A DNA stretch of 64,000 bases from Chlorocebus sabaeus (taxonomy: Eukaryota > Chordata > Mammalia > Primates > Cercopithecidae), in contig NC_132926.1 of NCBI RefSeq assembly GCF_047675955.1, positions 13,211,326 to 13,275,325 on the forward strand, in the 5' to 3' direction. The position numbers and the translations under genes were made by a program. The notes under the pieces were generated by a model. That model was not told where the DNA came from. It searched no databases and saw only the letters and a program-made list of their open reading frames with translations. Numbering within the stretch: position 1 is the first letter of the stretch; each line of letters starts with the position of its first letter. Of the stretch, positions 1-10,989 are shown piece after piece.

Positions 1-878
1 TCTATGGTTTCCTGACTTTTTAATGATCGCAATTCTAAGTGGTGTGAGATGGTATCCCATTGTGGTTTTGATTTGCATTTCTCTAATGACCAGTGATGAT
101 GAGCTTTTTTTCATATGTTTGTTGGCTGCATAAATGTCTTCTTTTGAGAAACATCTGTCCATATCCTTCGCCCACTTTTTGAAGGGGTTGTATGTTTTCT
201 TCTTATAAATTTAAGTTCTTCGTAGATTCTGAATATTAGCCCTTTGTCAGATGGATAGATTGTAAAAATTTTCTCCCATTCTGTAGGTTGCCTGTTCACT
301 CTGATGATAATTTCTTTTACTGTGCAGAAGCTCTTTAGTTTGATGAGATTCCATTTGTCAATTTTGGCTTTTGTTGCCATTGCTTTTGGTGTTTTAGTCA
401 TGAAGTCTTTGCCCATGCCTATGTCCTGAATGGTATTGCCTAGGTTTTCTTGTAGGGTTTTTATGGTTTTAGGGCTAACATTTAAGTCTTTAATCTATCT
501 TAATTTTTAAGTTTCTAATCCATCTTAATTTTTGTCTAAGGTATAAGGAAGAGGTCCACTTTCAGTTTTCTGCATATGGCTAGCCAGTTTTCCCAACACC
601 ACTTATTAAATAGGGAATCCTTTCCCTATTGTTTGTTTTTGTTAGGTTTGTCAAAGCTCAGATGGTTGTAGATGTGTGGAGTTGTTTCTGAGGCCCCTGT
701 TCTGTTCCATTGGTCTATATATGTGTTTTGTTACCAGTACCATGCTGTTTTGGTTACTGTAGCCTATTAGTGTAGTTTCAAGTCAGGTAGCATGATGCCT
801 CCAGGTTTGTTCTCTTTGCTTATGATTTTCTTAGATATACAGGCTCTTTTTTGGGTTCCATATGAAATTTAAAGTAGT
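1..878 (-). mobile_element. L1 LINE, ORF2 3' region, antisense segment (runs off the left end)
   Basis: The + strand shows the reverse complement of primate L1 ORF2/3' sequence, with landmarks such as GATGGTATCCCATTGTGG, CCTTTGTCAGATGGATAG and AGTACCATGCTGTTTTGG. Divergence from my recalled consensus is around 10%, suggesting an L1PB or older L1PA subfamily. The reading frame is broken and fragmentary. The 3' end and poly-A lie beyond position 1. Confidence 0.93.
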
Positions 879-1131
879 GAACTCCCATTCACAACTGCAA
901 CCAAGAGAATAAAATATCCAGGAATACCACTAACAAGGAATGTGAAGGGCCTCTGCAAGGAGAACTACAAACCACTACTGAAGGAAATAAGAGAGGACGC
1001 AAATAGAAAAACATTCCATGCTCATGGATAGGAAGAATCAATATCGTGAAAATGGCCATACTGCCCAAAGTAATAACATATAGATTCAATGCTATTACCA
1101 TCAGGCTACACATTGACTTTCTTCACAGAAT
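879..1131 (+). mobile_element. L1 LINE, inverted 5' segment of the same insertion
   Basis: At about 878/879 the orientation flips: from ACTCCCATTCACAACTGC to CTTTCTTCACAGAAT the + strand is now L1 sense. In consensus order this piece lies immediately upstream of the start of the antisense piece (only about 9 bases of consensus missing). That is the structure of a twin-primed L1 insertion on the minus strand. Confidence 0.9.
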
Positions 1132-1287
1132 ATGAATTTCTTAATTTATAAGCTAGCAACTGGAATTTTGATGTTTCAAAACACTACTGTGAGTTGAGGC
1201 AGATCTTTCCTTTTTTTTTTTTCTTCCCTGTTTGCCCTGAGGTAAGCGAACAGTAGGTGCTTGTTAAATTTGACATAAGAATTGTGT
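1132..1287. other. Unique intron with a short T-run
   Basis: There is a T-run at about 1209-1221. No other repeat or exon signal was recognised. Confidence 0.5.
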
Positions 1288-1604
1288 AGTCTAGTCCATT
1301 CCAACTGCTATAACAAAATAGCATACTCTGGGTGGCTTATATATAATGGGAAGTCCAAGATCAAGGAAGGTGCCAGTATACTCGGTGTCTGGTGAGAACC
1401 CACTTTCTGGTCATAGATGGCGCCTTCTAGTTTATGTGCTCACATTTGGGAGATGCAAGGAAGCACTAATCCCATTAATGAGGGCTCCACCCTCATGGCC
1501 CAATCACTGCCCAAAGGTCCCACCTCCAAATACCATCATCTCAGTGGTTGAATTTTGAATGTGAATTTTAGTGGGGGAAGGACACAAACATTTGGACCAT
1601 AGCA
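1288..1604 (-). mobile_element. MLT1/MST-type LTR (ERVL-MaLR), antisense, internally deleted
   Basis: On the minus strand this reads as a MaLR LTR, starting near TGCTATGGTCCAAATGTTTG with landmarks CCATGAGGGTGGAGCCCTC, CACCAGACACCGAG and CTTGATCTTGGACTTCCC, and ending TTTTGTTATAGCAG...GGACTA. The stretch that normally contains the AATAAA signal, between GGACTTCCC and TATAAGCCACCC, is missing. It is a solo LTR remnant with no coding part. Confidence 0.85.
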
Positions 1605-1880
1605 CAGGGGAATACAAGAAGGCGGCTAAGATGGATAATGAACAGTGATGATAATTCAGATCATTTAGCCATTCTCAGTTCTTTTAAGCCTAAGATGAGT
1701 TTGAACATCAAACACATCATGATTTTGATTATTGAAGGCAAAGGAGTGTGAATGTGGAGCCCTTTGCCTTCATCCACAATTGAAAATATGTTATTTGTGT
1801 TAGGTAACTACCTCTGTTCATCCTATACTGGCTCTAACTTAGAGATGATGTTGAATTCTTTTCAGGATGGAATTGGTGCC
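1605..1880. other. Unique intron
   Basis: No repeat family, exon signal or notable motif was recognised here. Confidence 0.4.
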
Positions 1881-1924
1881 GTGTGTGTGTGTGTGCGTGT
1901 GTGTGTGTGTGTGTATGTGTATGT
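1881..1924. repeat. (TG)n microsatellite
   Basis: An alternating TG tract with CG and TA interruptions, about 44 bp. Length polymorphism is likely. Confidence 0.95.
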
Positions 1925-3654
1925 AAAACAGAGAAAGATAGTGGTCCAGAGGCCAACACACCTGGAATCTATTTGTGAGGGTCCCTGCTTCAGTCCACGG
2001 CTTGGGCCATTCATTTATTTTTCGCTAAGTGAACATCTGGGATTCAGTTTGAGACGCCAGCAAGTTTGGATGGGATCTCAAAGCTGTGGTTGGGATGTGG
2101 AACTGCTCGCCTGAGGTGGGAGTGAGCGAGGTGAGCGGGGGCTCTTAAACTATTTCTGCAGACTTCAGTTCAAATGCAATAGCCAGAGGGTTGAGAAATC
2201 CTTCCCATGCTGGAAAAGCATTAAAAAAAAAAAAAAAAAAAGGAATAAGGAAAAGATTCAATCAGATCGAAGTGACAATACAATCTGAAAAGTGCCCCTT
2301 TCTCCCTTTTACCCAGCTCCCTTTCCATCCTACAGTTCTCATATTATCCAGGTATCTTCCTTTTCTAGGAAAAAATAATAACAAAAACACCTTGGACCTG
2401 AATCGGAGGAAATGCTATGAGAAAACAAAAATTCTAATTAGTTATAGATGAGAATTGGTCACAGATGATTACTCTGCGTTATTTGGTTTATGCCAGAAAA
2501 GGCTTAAAAGAACTTTTTTTGTTGTTGCTGTATATGTAAATATAGATGTAAATGCCTAGATAAACACACAGAGAGGCACACCATCATTAACAGATCTTGC
2601 AGATTTCGAGTGTTGAGAATAAAAATGAAAGAGAAATTTGTCATTCACAAACTAGCAATGTTGGAATCTTTTACTGTCAGGACTTCTTTTGTCACTTTGA
2701 ACTAACTCAGAACAAAAGAAAAGGCCAATGGGTTCAAACAGGATCACTTTTAAACAGCGCACTTCCAGAAAATTTGTGCTGAGTTGCACCTGCCCTCTCT
2801 GACATCTACTAGCTAGAGTATTTCTATTTCAATTTGCATCTGTCAGTTTCCTACCTGTGGGTCGAAGGGTTGGAGACCCAGACGAAAGGCCTAGAATAAC
2901 CCAGAGAGAACATGGAGAATCTGTGGTGGACTGTGCTCCTGCCATCTGATTTAGAACCAGCTTTGCTGCATTGTTTTGGGGGTCTTAAAAAGGGAGAAAA
3001 ATCCTAAGAACTGCCTGAAGTATTTTTCTCTTAATTCCTAGTAAAAATGAGTAGATATTAACCATAGGCTACTCAAGGCCTGCTTAATGTCTTGATGGAG
3101 TGTGCTTTTGCAGAATGAGGCTAACTCATTCTCAGTCCCTCTTCCCTGCCCTCAACATAGTTCTTCTATATTTATTCCCAGGCAGCATGGAAAAGAGAAA
3201 GTTAGAGTTTAGGGGCCATCCACTTTTTCCTTTTATTAATAGCACCCCTCACTCTTCTGATATAGAAACCTTATGTGAATGCCCCACCTGGTGTAAGGAC
3301 GCTCGCCCTGACTCTGGCTTCACTCTGTTCTGAAGCTGCCTCTGCCTCCCTCACCCTGCTGTACAAAACTGCTGACCTGAGCCTCTTGCTCCAAACTCTC
3401 AGGACCCTCTTTCAAGCAATATGGGTCCAAGTGTTTGATTTGTGCTATTGTGTTGTGACTGTTCAGTAACCTGGTTGTGATACTCTAGAAGGTGCCTCAT
3501 GAAATCCTCCGGTTTTAACAGCTGGAGTGAAAGCCAGCACAGAGGTCTTGGGCAGCAGTACACAACTCATAGCACTTTCAGTTCTTCACAAAGTTTGCCT
3601 TCTTTGGCTCATATGTTCCTCTAATTCTGTGAGATAAGTGGAGTAGATATTCAC
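1925..3654. other. Unique intron with an A-run
   Basis: It contains an A-run of about 19 bp at 2222-2240. The rest is not assignable to a repeat family by eye. Open frames of 60-125 codons here lack splice context and any recognisable domain. Confidence 0.45.
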
Positions 3655-3810
3655 TCATTTAGTCATTCAACCAACCAATGAACCAACCAACTAACCAATG
3701 AATATTTATTGAGCACCTACTAGTTGCCAGGCTCAAGTGGCAGTGAACAAAACAGATAAAAATCTTTCTTCTCATGGCACTACACATTTGAATGGATATT
3801 CTGGTAGGTA
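3655..3810 (-). mobile_element. L2 LINE 3' end, antisense, with CCAA-type tail
   Basis: AATATTTATTGAGCACCTACTAG...GCCAGGCTC followed by GTGAACAAAACAGATAAAAATC is the reverse complement of the L2 3' terminus. The degenerate CAACCAACCAATGAACC run at 3668-3700 is its simple-sequence tail. Confidence 0.8.
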
Positions 3811-4080
3811 TCATTTTGCCCATTTTGATGTAAAGAAACCAAGGCATAGGGATATTAAATCCTAACGCTGTGCAATACATTAAGAACGGGACTTAAAATT
3901 CAAATATTCTATCCAGCTCTCAGAATAAGAAGAATAGAATAGGTCATCTTAGGACTCATCTCATCCAACCCACTGATCCTGTTGATGGAGGAAACCAGGG
4001 CTGTGGTTTACATGAAGTTGCATAGCTCTAGGGTAGAGCTAGAATTATATAGTACGGCCTTCCTAAGTAAGCCCCAGCCC
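3811..4080 (-). repeat. Old MIR/L3-like fragments
   Basis: GGTATCATTTTGCCCATTTTGATG...AAACCAAGGCATAGGG resembles a MIR antisense core. CTCATCTCATCCAACCCACTGATCC at 3956-3980 resembles the conserved part of an old L3/CR1-like repeat. The match is weak, and family names are tentative. Confidence 0.4.
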
Positions 4081-4199
4081 CATGCCCTGTCCAAGAGTTC
4101 TTAGACCCTGCAGAGGCGTATAATTCATAGATTGTGTCACTTGTCACCATCCCTTACCCGCTTAATGAGGCCCCCTCCCTCATTACTCAGCATAGATTT

Positions 4200-5640
4200 C
4201 ATGGCTCATTTTCATAATTACTCTAAGCACATTCCCTCAACTCCTGAGCCCCTCTCTTCCTCCATCATAGTTGCCTGGAAACGCCCTAACCTTGGCTGAA
4301 TTCAGTCTTCTATTTGCACCCTCTCACCCAGGGGACTTGAATGTTGCTGAAGAAAAACACATGCTTCTGTGGACGAATCTCACTCACAGCTCATGATCAC
4401 TAACCTCAAATGGGCATTGGCTGCTGCCTGGTAACGCTCCAGCCTTTCCTAAACAGCGATGTCTCACCTTTCCTTCTCAGTCATCATACCTCTCCTCCTC
4501 TCTCCCTGGCCTCTACTGAGAATCTGGCTTTGTTTTTCACTGAGGAAACAGAAGTGATCGGAAGGAGACCTTCCACAGATACACACCACCACATCTGCCA
4601 CCCCCTGTCCCCTGACTTCTGCCTTCCTGCTGTTGCCACAGGTGACCCGTCTCTGACCCTGCCAAAGGCCACTGCCATCCCTGTACACTGGAATTACCTC
4701 TGTTGCCTGTTCAGGAGCTTCACTCTAAAATTTTTCTCCTACCTCCCCTAAATCATCAATGTGCCTCTCTTCTGTGTCATTCTCATCAGCACAGAAGCAT
4801 GTCACAATTTCCTTCATCTTAAATAAATGATAAACTCCCACTTGACCACATTCTCTCCTAGCTATCAACCCATTTTCTCTCTCCTTTATTTTAGACGTCT
4901 CAGCATCATTGTTCCTTTTTATTTTCCCCCATTCTTTTTTGAACCACTCCTGCTAATAAGTCATGCCCATCTTTGGACCAAGCAGCTCTTTGCAGGGTCA
5001 CCAGTGGGCTCTTCATTGCTAAACCCAATGTTATCCTCATCTTTCTCTGTGTCTCAGCAGAAGTTGGCTAACCAATTCCTCCCTCCCTCCCTACTCCCCT
5101 CCTTCCTTGAAACTCTCCCTTCACTTGACCTTCACAACTCTGCTCTCTCTTGCTTCTCCCCCACCACACTGGGAGCTGTTTCCTCCTCACTCTGGATGGT
5201 GTAGCCCAGAACTCAGTCTACACTCCTCTTGCCTTATCTTCATCTCCCATGGTAACCACATCCAGGTTCATGACTTTAAATTACCACCTACATCTCTCTA
5301 TCTTGGTCTTATCCCTGAGTGCCCCATATTTGTATATCCCATCATCTGTTGGGCATCTATAATTGGGAATATTTGTAGGCATGTCAAATTTAACATATCC
5401 AAATCTGCCCCCCACCCCCTGCTCTACCCACAGTCTTCCCCATCTCGGGTAACAGTAGTTCCAAAGTTTTAGATGCACAGGCCAAAATATCAGCCTCATC
5501 CTTGACTCTCCTTCTCTCTCTTGCCTTGCCTCCAATCCATCAGCAAATCCTGTCTGCTCTACCCTCAAATTATTTATAGAATTTGACTACTTCTTAACAC
5601 CTCTGCGGCTGTTATCCTGGTAGCAGGGTAAAGAGCATTC
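4200..5640 (+). mobile_element. Ancient L2/CR1-clade LINE fragment (reverse-transcriptase region)
   Basis: This is a pyrimidine-rich block. Its 3' half matches the region of old LINEs that encodes the end of the reverse transcriptase: GTTGGGCATCTATAATTGGG, TCTTCCCCATCTCGGGTAAC, CAGCCTCATCCTTGACTCTCC and AATCCATCAGCAAATCCTGT. The last two correspond to a LGVILDSS-type segment. Frames are broken. The upstream boundary is uncertain. Confidence 0.6.
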
Positions 5641-5725
5641 CCAGAGAAGGGAAGAGCATGTGCAACAACTCTGATCCAGGGAAAGCTGCAAGAGTAGAAA
5701 ATCTCAAAAGAGATCCAGGAGTGAT
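5615..5725 (-). mobile_element. L2 fragment, antisense
   Basis: AAGAGCATTCCCAGAGAAGGG followed by AAGAGCATGTGCAACAAC reads as antisense L2 (consensus ...GCGTTCCAGGCAGAGGGAACAGC...). It abuts the sense LINE block, so the two meet in opposite orientation near 5620-5640. Confidence 0.55.
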
Positions 5726-5901
5726 TCTTGAATCTGGGGAGTTGTCTGCCTTGTTGGCCCCATTATGAGATGTCGTGGGGAAGAGGTCACTATAGGGATG
5801 GAGCTTTGGTGATTACCAAGTGGTCTGACTGCCTGAAATGGGTCTGGCCAGCTCTGAAGTTATAAATGACTATTAAGTTGCATGTATATTTTTATCTGCT
5901 C

Positions 5902-5927
5902 TGTGTGTGTGTGTGTGTGTGTGTGTG
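5902..5927. repeat. (TG)n microsatellite
   Basis: About 13 uninterrupted TG units, followed by an alternating purine-pyrimidine stretch (CATGCATGCAT) at 5936-5946. Confidence 0.95.
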
Positions 5928-5928
5928 C

Positions 5929-6724
5929 ACATTCACATGCATGCATAAATGTGTGCTTTCTTCCACCCTAGATATGTTTTCTTGGAGTCTGAGCCCTCAG
6001 TGTACTAATATATACCCATGTACAATCTTCTGGGGATCCCCAGAGACCCATGCCCTTGACTTTAGTCCTGTATAAAGCAACATGTTGGCTACGGCCTCTG
6101 GGGTTCCCCTGCATTGTTCTAGGCAAAAATTACTTAGGCCTGTGGGTCAGCCATCCTGGAACTAGAGGACTCACAGTGCCTTTTGGCCCACTCTCTGCAG
6201 AGCCAGTGATTTTCTACCGCTGCGTAGACAGGACTCTTGTCTATCTTCTCCCTCACCCCCTTCTTTTCTCCTGAAATCAAGGTCTTCTGGATGCAGGGGC
6301 ATTTGGGCATCAGGGGCATGTGGAAGTAGCCAGGGCAGGGGTCAGAGGCCAGGCAGGCTCAGACCATTATGTACCCTACATTTCCCTAACAGTCATGTCG
6401 TTGGAGAAAAAGTAATCCAATGTGAGGTACAGGAAAGGTCAAAAGAGGTTGTTTGGTATGTGTGTTTTGGGGTTTGGGGGGGTGCTTTGTGCTTGTTTTC
6501 TTTTCATACTGAGTCCTGAGGTGGATCTCAATAGGATGTGATCCTGACCAAGCCCCCAGAGTTCTCTAGAACCACATAAATAGGGCAGGGATTTCCTGAG
6601 ACTCTCACAGCCTTCTTCTGAAACCAGAGAGGCAGGGCCAGCAAATATTCTTTGTTTCTATCCTCCCTCCTGGGATTATTGGGCAGCCTTTTGTCGACCA
6701 AGCTCCAAAAAGTTAGAGAAGCAG
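5929..6724. other. Unique intron
   Basis: No repeat family was recognised. A G/T-rich patch (GGGGTTTGGGGGGG) is at about 6469-6482, with too few G-runs for a convincing quadruplex. Confidence 0.45.
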
Positions 6725-6958
6725 AATGGCAAGGGGGTTAAAATCACAGGTTTTAGTGTCCAAGAGACCTCTGTTCAAGCCTTAAGTTTGGGCTGTATGA
6801 TTTTGGAAAAACTACATAACCTTGCTGTACCTCAGTTTCCTTATCTTAATGACCATAGCAGTGTCTGCTTCAAGAGTTGCTTTAAGGATGAAGTGAGATA
6901 ATACAGATAAAATACCTAACACAACACTTAGCTCATAGTAGTAAGTGCCCTATGTGAA
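6725..6958 (+). mobile_element. MIR SINE, sense
   Basis: Core AACCTTGCTGTACCTCAGTT is followed by GAGATAATACAGATAAAATACC and CTTAGCTCATAGTAGTAAG. Nearly full length. Confidence 0.85.
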
Positions 6959-6965
6959 CATAAAA

Positions 6966-6992
6966 AAGGAAGGATGGATGGATAGATGGACA
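6966..6992. repeat. (GGAT)n short tandem repeat
   Basis: AAGGAAGGATGGATGGATAG is a short degenerate tetranucleotide array. Confidence 0.7.
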
Positions 6993-7002
6993 AGGACAAA
7001 GA

Positions 7003-7319
7003 TTTTTTGATTTATTTTATTTTATTTATTTATTATTGAGACAGGATCTTGCTCTGTTGCATAGGCTGGAGTGCAATGGCATGATCTTGGCTCACTGCAA
7101 CCTCCACTTCCCAGGCTTAAGCAATCCTCCCACCCAGCCTCCTGAGTAGCTGAGATTATAGGTGTGTGGCACCATGCTCAGCAAATTTTTTGGATTTTTT
7201 GTAGAGATGAGGTTTCACTATATTTCCCAGGCTGGTCTCAAACTTCTGGACCCAAGCAATCCCCCCACTTTGGCCTCCCAAAGTGCTAGGACTGTAGGCA
7301 TGAGCCACTGTGCCTGGCT
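7003..7319 (-). mobile_element. AluJ, antisense
   Basis: A (TTTTA)n-type tail at 7003-7036, then GAGACAGGATCTTGCTCTGT through GCCACTGTGCCTGGC. Many diagnostic differences from AluS (for example TGAGATTATAGGTGTGTGGC and ACCCAAGCAATCC) indicate AluJ. Confidence 0.93.
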
Positions 7320-7379
7320 GATAAAGAGATCTTTGCTGTTTTGATGCTTAAGGCATACTGGTTGTTAAGATAGTCCTCA

Positions 7380-7690
7380 ACCAAATATCCAAGTGTTCCT
7401 GTAGATTTCCCAGCTTCCTTTGCAGCTAGGTTTGTGCCATGTGACTAGTTCTGGCCAATCATGTGAGAAGTGGTATGAGTCACTGCTGGGTCAAGAGAGT
7501 TAAGAGCTGATGTACTTCCTCCTTCCTTCTCTTCCCCTGGAACAGCAGCTTTGGAGACCACATTTTCTCTAAGGTATCATACCACATGGAACAAGCCCTT
7601 TACGTGAGTGTGGAATAAGTGTTTATTGTGTTAACCCACTGAGATTTTGGAGTTCGTTTGTTATTGCCTTGCTGACCAATACAGTCATCT
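7380..7690 (+). mobile_element. Old MaLR/MLT1-like LTR remnant
   Basis: CAGCTAGGTTTGTGCCATGTG and CTAGTTCTGGCCAATC lie in the 5' half. The 3' end is AAGTGTTTATTGTGTTAACC, CACTGAGATTTTGGAGTTCG and TTTGTTATTGC...CAATACAG, resembling the R-U5 end of very old MLT1 subfamilies. The subfamily is uncertain. The repeat at 48620-48945 looks like the same family in the opposite orientation. Confidence 0.5.
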
Positions 7691-7734
7691 ACGAAGGAGA
7701 AATAAATCTCCTGAATTTCCAACCTCTTGGGACA

Positions 7735-7890
7735 TCTAGGGATGATTATAATGATAATAACAGTAGCTGTAACAGCTACCACTTATTGAGCCCTTGAGAA
7801 ACACTGCAAAGCCCTTTACAGATGTTAAACCATTCAGCCCTCTCAGATATCCCATGAGGTACATGTTTTGCTATTACATAATAATTGTGT
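7735..7890 (-). mobile_element. MIR SINE, antisense
   Basis: GCTACCACTTATTGAGCCC, CCCTTTACAGATGTTAAACC and CCCATGAGGTACATGTTTTG are the antisense MIR 3' half, and GATAATAACAGTAGCTG precedes it. Confidence 0.7.
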
Positions 7891-9499
7891 TCCTAAAATA
7901 ATCTTTAGGTTATTTTTTAAAAGGGTTTTTGCAAACAACTTCAATGAGGGGAAAAAAAAAACTGCTTAGGGATCAGAATTTTAGAATACGAACACAAAAT
8001 TATTTATCCTACAGAAATGTCAAAAATAAAGGGGTTTTTAATTGCTATTAGGACTTTCAGAACTTACAAACTAAAAAATAACAGATTTTAAAAACTAGCG
8101 TAAGCTAGTCTAAATGTCATTGAGCAAATACTGAATACCATGGAAGACAAATCTCAGGTCAACTCGCAGCTAAGCCATCAAAATAAATTGTGGGTTGGTC
8201 CACACTTACTGTAAGGAAGCTCTATTATATCTCAAGGAAGCTGCTTGTCCCTCCAAAAAAGGGAAGCCACAAAAGTAAAGAATAGCATCATTCAACTAAA
8301 ATGGCCATGGGTATTGAGTCTGTAAGCCATTAGGCTTTCCTGCCTCACATGTGGGGGCCATTCCTGATCATGACACTGGTATAAACCAACAACCATTACA
8401 AATTAGCTTCCTTATTGAATTGGTCAGATTAGATCCAGTTTGCATTATGAAAATTTGCATACCAGGAAAAAAAGTCCAAACTGGCTATTAGACAGGTGTG
8501 GAAACCAAGCAAGTAAGAGGCCTTCAGTGACTACAGCAAACAACAAGTTGGAACAGCCCCACCTCAAGGATCTCTGCTCTTTTGACTCTCCAGAGTTCAA
8601 GTTTTTTGCCCGTGATTTATACTGACATCTGTACATCTTCATAGTTGATGATGTCATCTCTGAACTGATGTTTGAGGCCTGTGAAGTTTGGTTCTGCCCT
8701 TGCCCAGAGCCTGTAGTCATCATCCCTGGTTTCTTGCTGGCCTGGAGCAGCAGCTGGCAGGAAGCATTGTCCCTCTCCCTCTCTCCACTGGGAGTGGCAT
8801 GGAGCTTCTGCTCTAGATAACAAAACTGCTTGGGTTCTTGTTGTTGAGACATGTGAGTGTTTCTGAAAGTACCAACAGACTGAGAAAGAATTCAGGCTGC
8901 CTAAGAAGCTGCCTGGGGAAGGGGAAACAATTGAGTTCGTTACTAAAGCAAGCAGCCCTGGTGACCTGTAGGGATTAGCATACTTTAACTTTCTTCCTCT
9001 CTCAGGCCTGATTGGGCAGCTGAGATCCCACACCTCCCTGAGGAAAGAAGGGGACTTATATACAGGACCATACCCAGGCCCTGGTGGCCCCTCACCCCTT
9101 CCCTTTCCTGAAGGAGGGGAAGTAGTGTGCCCTTCCCCCTGCTCGCTTTGCTTGTCAGTGAGGTTGATACCTCTGAAAGCCGAGTCTCTAAGAAGTTTCT
9201 GAAGGATGAAGAGAGACTCAGGCAGGTGCTCTGGGAGCCCTGTTTACCCCCATACAGTGTGACTTCCCAGCTCACCAGGGTTATTGATTAATCAGGCTCC
9301 CCTAGCTGGCCTTTCCTACCTTTTGGTTTATTCACGAAATTCAGCAGGCCCTTCTGGAAGGTTCTTTGTGTGCCTGATGCTGTGTTGGCTACTGTTGGGA
9401 CACAAAGGAATTTTTAGTTGTATTTCCCAGTTTTAGCCTTTGAAACGTAGGTGATAAGACAGTTTATAATGAAGGGCTAAATTAAGAATTCTCACTACA
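7891..9499. other. Unique intron, 1.6 kb
   Basis: No recognised repeat. Overlapping minus-strand open frames of 135, 138 and 96 codons at 8445-9275 have no recognisable domain, no splice context and no repeat origin, and I treat them as chance. Confidence 0.45.
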
Positions 9500-9735
9500 C
9501 ATAGTAGGTAAGAGCACAGGCTTAGCAGCAGGCACCTGGGTTCAAGTCCCACCAACTATCACATTGGTCAAGCTTGACTTTGGGCAAGTTCTTAACCTTC
9601 TTAGGCTGGTATTTCCTAAATACAGGGATGCTAAGAGCGCTGGCCCTCTGAGTGTTTCCATGGAGATTAAATGAGGTAGTGCATGTAAAGTGCTCAGTAC
9701 AATACCTGGCTCATGGTTTTAGTGTTATTACTAGC
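9500..9735 (+). mobile_element. MIR SINE, sense
   Basis: GTAAGAGCACAGGCTTAGCAG, ACCTGGGTTCAAGTCCCACC, GACTTTGGGCAAGTTCTTAACC and GTGCATGTAAAGTGCTCAGT follow the MIR consensus over almost full length. Confidence 0.92.
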
Positions 9736-9910
9736 TGCTGCTATTAGTTGTCAAAACATATTTGAGAGATTTCAGTGTTACAGAAATCCTGAATCTAAAC
9801 ACACCACCTTCCACACGGTGTTCCTCCCTTCTCTATTCCTTTCATTAGGGATTGGTAATTTGACTGATCAATTACTCATCCTGGAGCCACTTTTCATACT
9901 CGCACTCCTG

Positions 9911-10102
9911 TAACTCCCTCAGTCCTCACGTACATCCTGTCACAAAACCCAGTTGATTGTACTCACCTCTCTCTCCTACACTTCAGCCACACTGTTATCC
10001 TTAACCAAGTCTTCACACGGAGACACTGGTTACCCAAGAACCCTGTGAACTGGTTTTCCTGCTTCTGATTTCACCCTCTTCCAAACCGGGCTTACTGCTA
10101 CT
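9911..10102 (+). mobile_element. Probable L2 fragment, sense, 5' of the Alu
   Basis: Pyrimidine-rich sequence (CCACACTGTTATCC, TGGTTTTCCTGCTTCTG) that seems continuous with the clearer L2 after the Alu at 10463. Assignment is weak on its own. Confidence 0.4.
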
Positions 10103-10109
10103 CAGGAGA

Positions 10110-10131
10110 TGTGTGTGTGTGTGTGTGTGTA

Positions 10132-10167
<36 letters not shown>
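10110..10167. repeat. (TG)n(TA)n compound microsatellite
   Basis: TG repeats at 10110-10148 run directly into TA repeats at 10148-10167 and then the Alu T-run. It lies inside the target-site duplication of that Alu, so it appears to have grown from the Alu tail. Confidence 0.93.
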
Positions 10168-10168
<1 letters not shown>

Positions 10169-10455
10169 TTTTTTTTTGAGTCAGAATCTTGCTCCGTCAC
10201 CAGGCTGGAGTGCAATGGCGTGATCTCAGCTCACCGCAACCTCTGCCTCCCAGGTTCAAGTGATTCTCCTGCCTCAGCCTCCCGAGTAGCTGGGATTACA
10301 GATGTGCACCACCATGCCCACCTAATTTTCATATTTTTAGTAGAGATCGGGTTTCACCATGTTGGACAGGCTGGTCTCAAGCTTCTGACCTTGTGATCTG
10401 CCCGCCTTGGCCTCCCAAAGTGCTGGGATTACAGGCGTGAGCCACCGTGCCTGGC
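10168..10455 (-). mobile_element. AluS, antisense
   Basis: TTTTTTTTTGAGTCAGAATC to GAGCCACCGTGCCTGGC. A 7-bp target-site duplication CAGGAGA flanks the unit (10103-10109 and 10456-10462). It interrupts L2-like sequence. Confidence 0.93.
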
Positions 10456-10462
10456 CAGGAGA

Positions 10463-10975
10463 ACTTTTGTAAAATTCAAACCAGAGTATCACTCCCTTGC
10501 TCAAACCCTTTCTCTGTCTCCCTCTTACTGTCTGTAAAAACCCAAGCCCAAATTCTTTATTATGGATAAAAAGGCCCCTTGTGGTATGACTGCTGCCTAG
10601 TTGTACACCTTCATCACTTGTGTTGGCAGGTCACCTCTGCGTTCCAGCAATGCCAGCCTGCTTCCCAAATGCTCCTCTGTCTCCTGGCCCTCCATGGAGT
10701 ACAGAGCATGTACTGCTCTCTCAGTCTAGAACTCTCCATCTCTGTCTCCTTAAGGAGTCCTAGTCATCCTTTAAAACTAAACTCAAAACCATCTTCCTTG
10801 GGAAGTCTTCATTTAACAAGGACTGGGTTAGCTGCTGCTTCACTGTGTTCCCATGACACCTTTGCTTTCAAGATCATGGCAATTTTTTGTTTTCAGGTCT
10901 GTCTTCTACAGTAAGCATATGACATTTTTAAAAGAAGGGACTGTATCTTACTCATTTTTGTATGTTCATATTGAA
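10463..10975 (+). mobile_element. L2 LINE 3' region, sense
   Basis: CAGAGTATCACTCCCTTGCTC, TCATCCTTTAAAACTAAACTC and CATCTTCCTTGGGAAGTCTTC, then AGAAGGGACTGTATCTTACTC, follow the order of L2 near its 3' end. Confidence 0.75.
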
Positions 10976-10989
10976 AAAAATGACTGGAG

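Noticed and set aside
1..1131. Possible intact L1 able to move
   Set aside because: Fragmented, inverted and about 10% diverged; only part of the ORF2 3' region is present in the window and its frame is broken.
1288..1604. Possible endogenous retrovirus genes beside the MLT1 LTRs
   Set aside because: Only solo LTR remnants are seen here and at 22623-23012; no gag, pol or env-like sequence lies next to them.
6466..6484. G-quadruplex in GGGGTTTGGGGGGG
   Set aside because: Only two long G-runs; four are needed within a short span.
8445..9275. Cluster of minus-strand open frames of 96-138 codons
   Set aside because: Mutually overlapping frames without domain, coding bias or splice signals that I can support.
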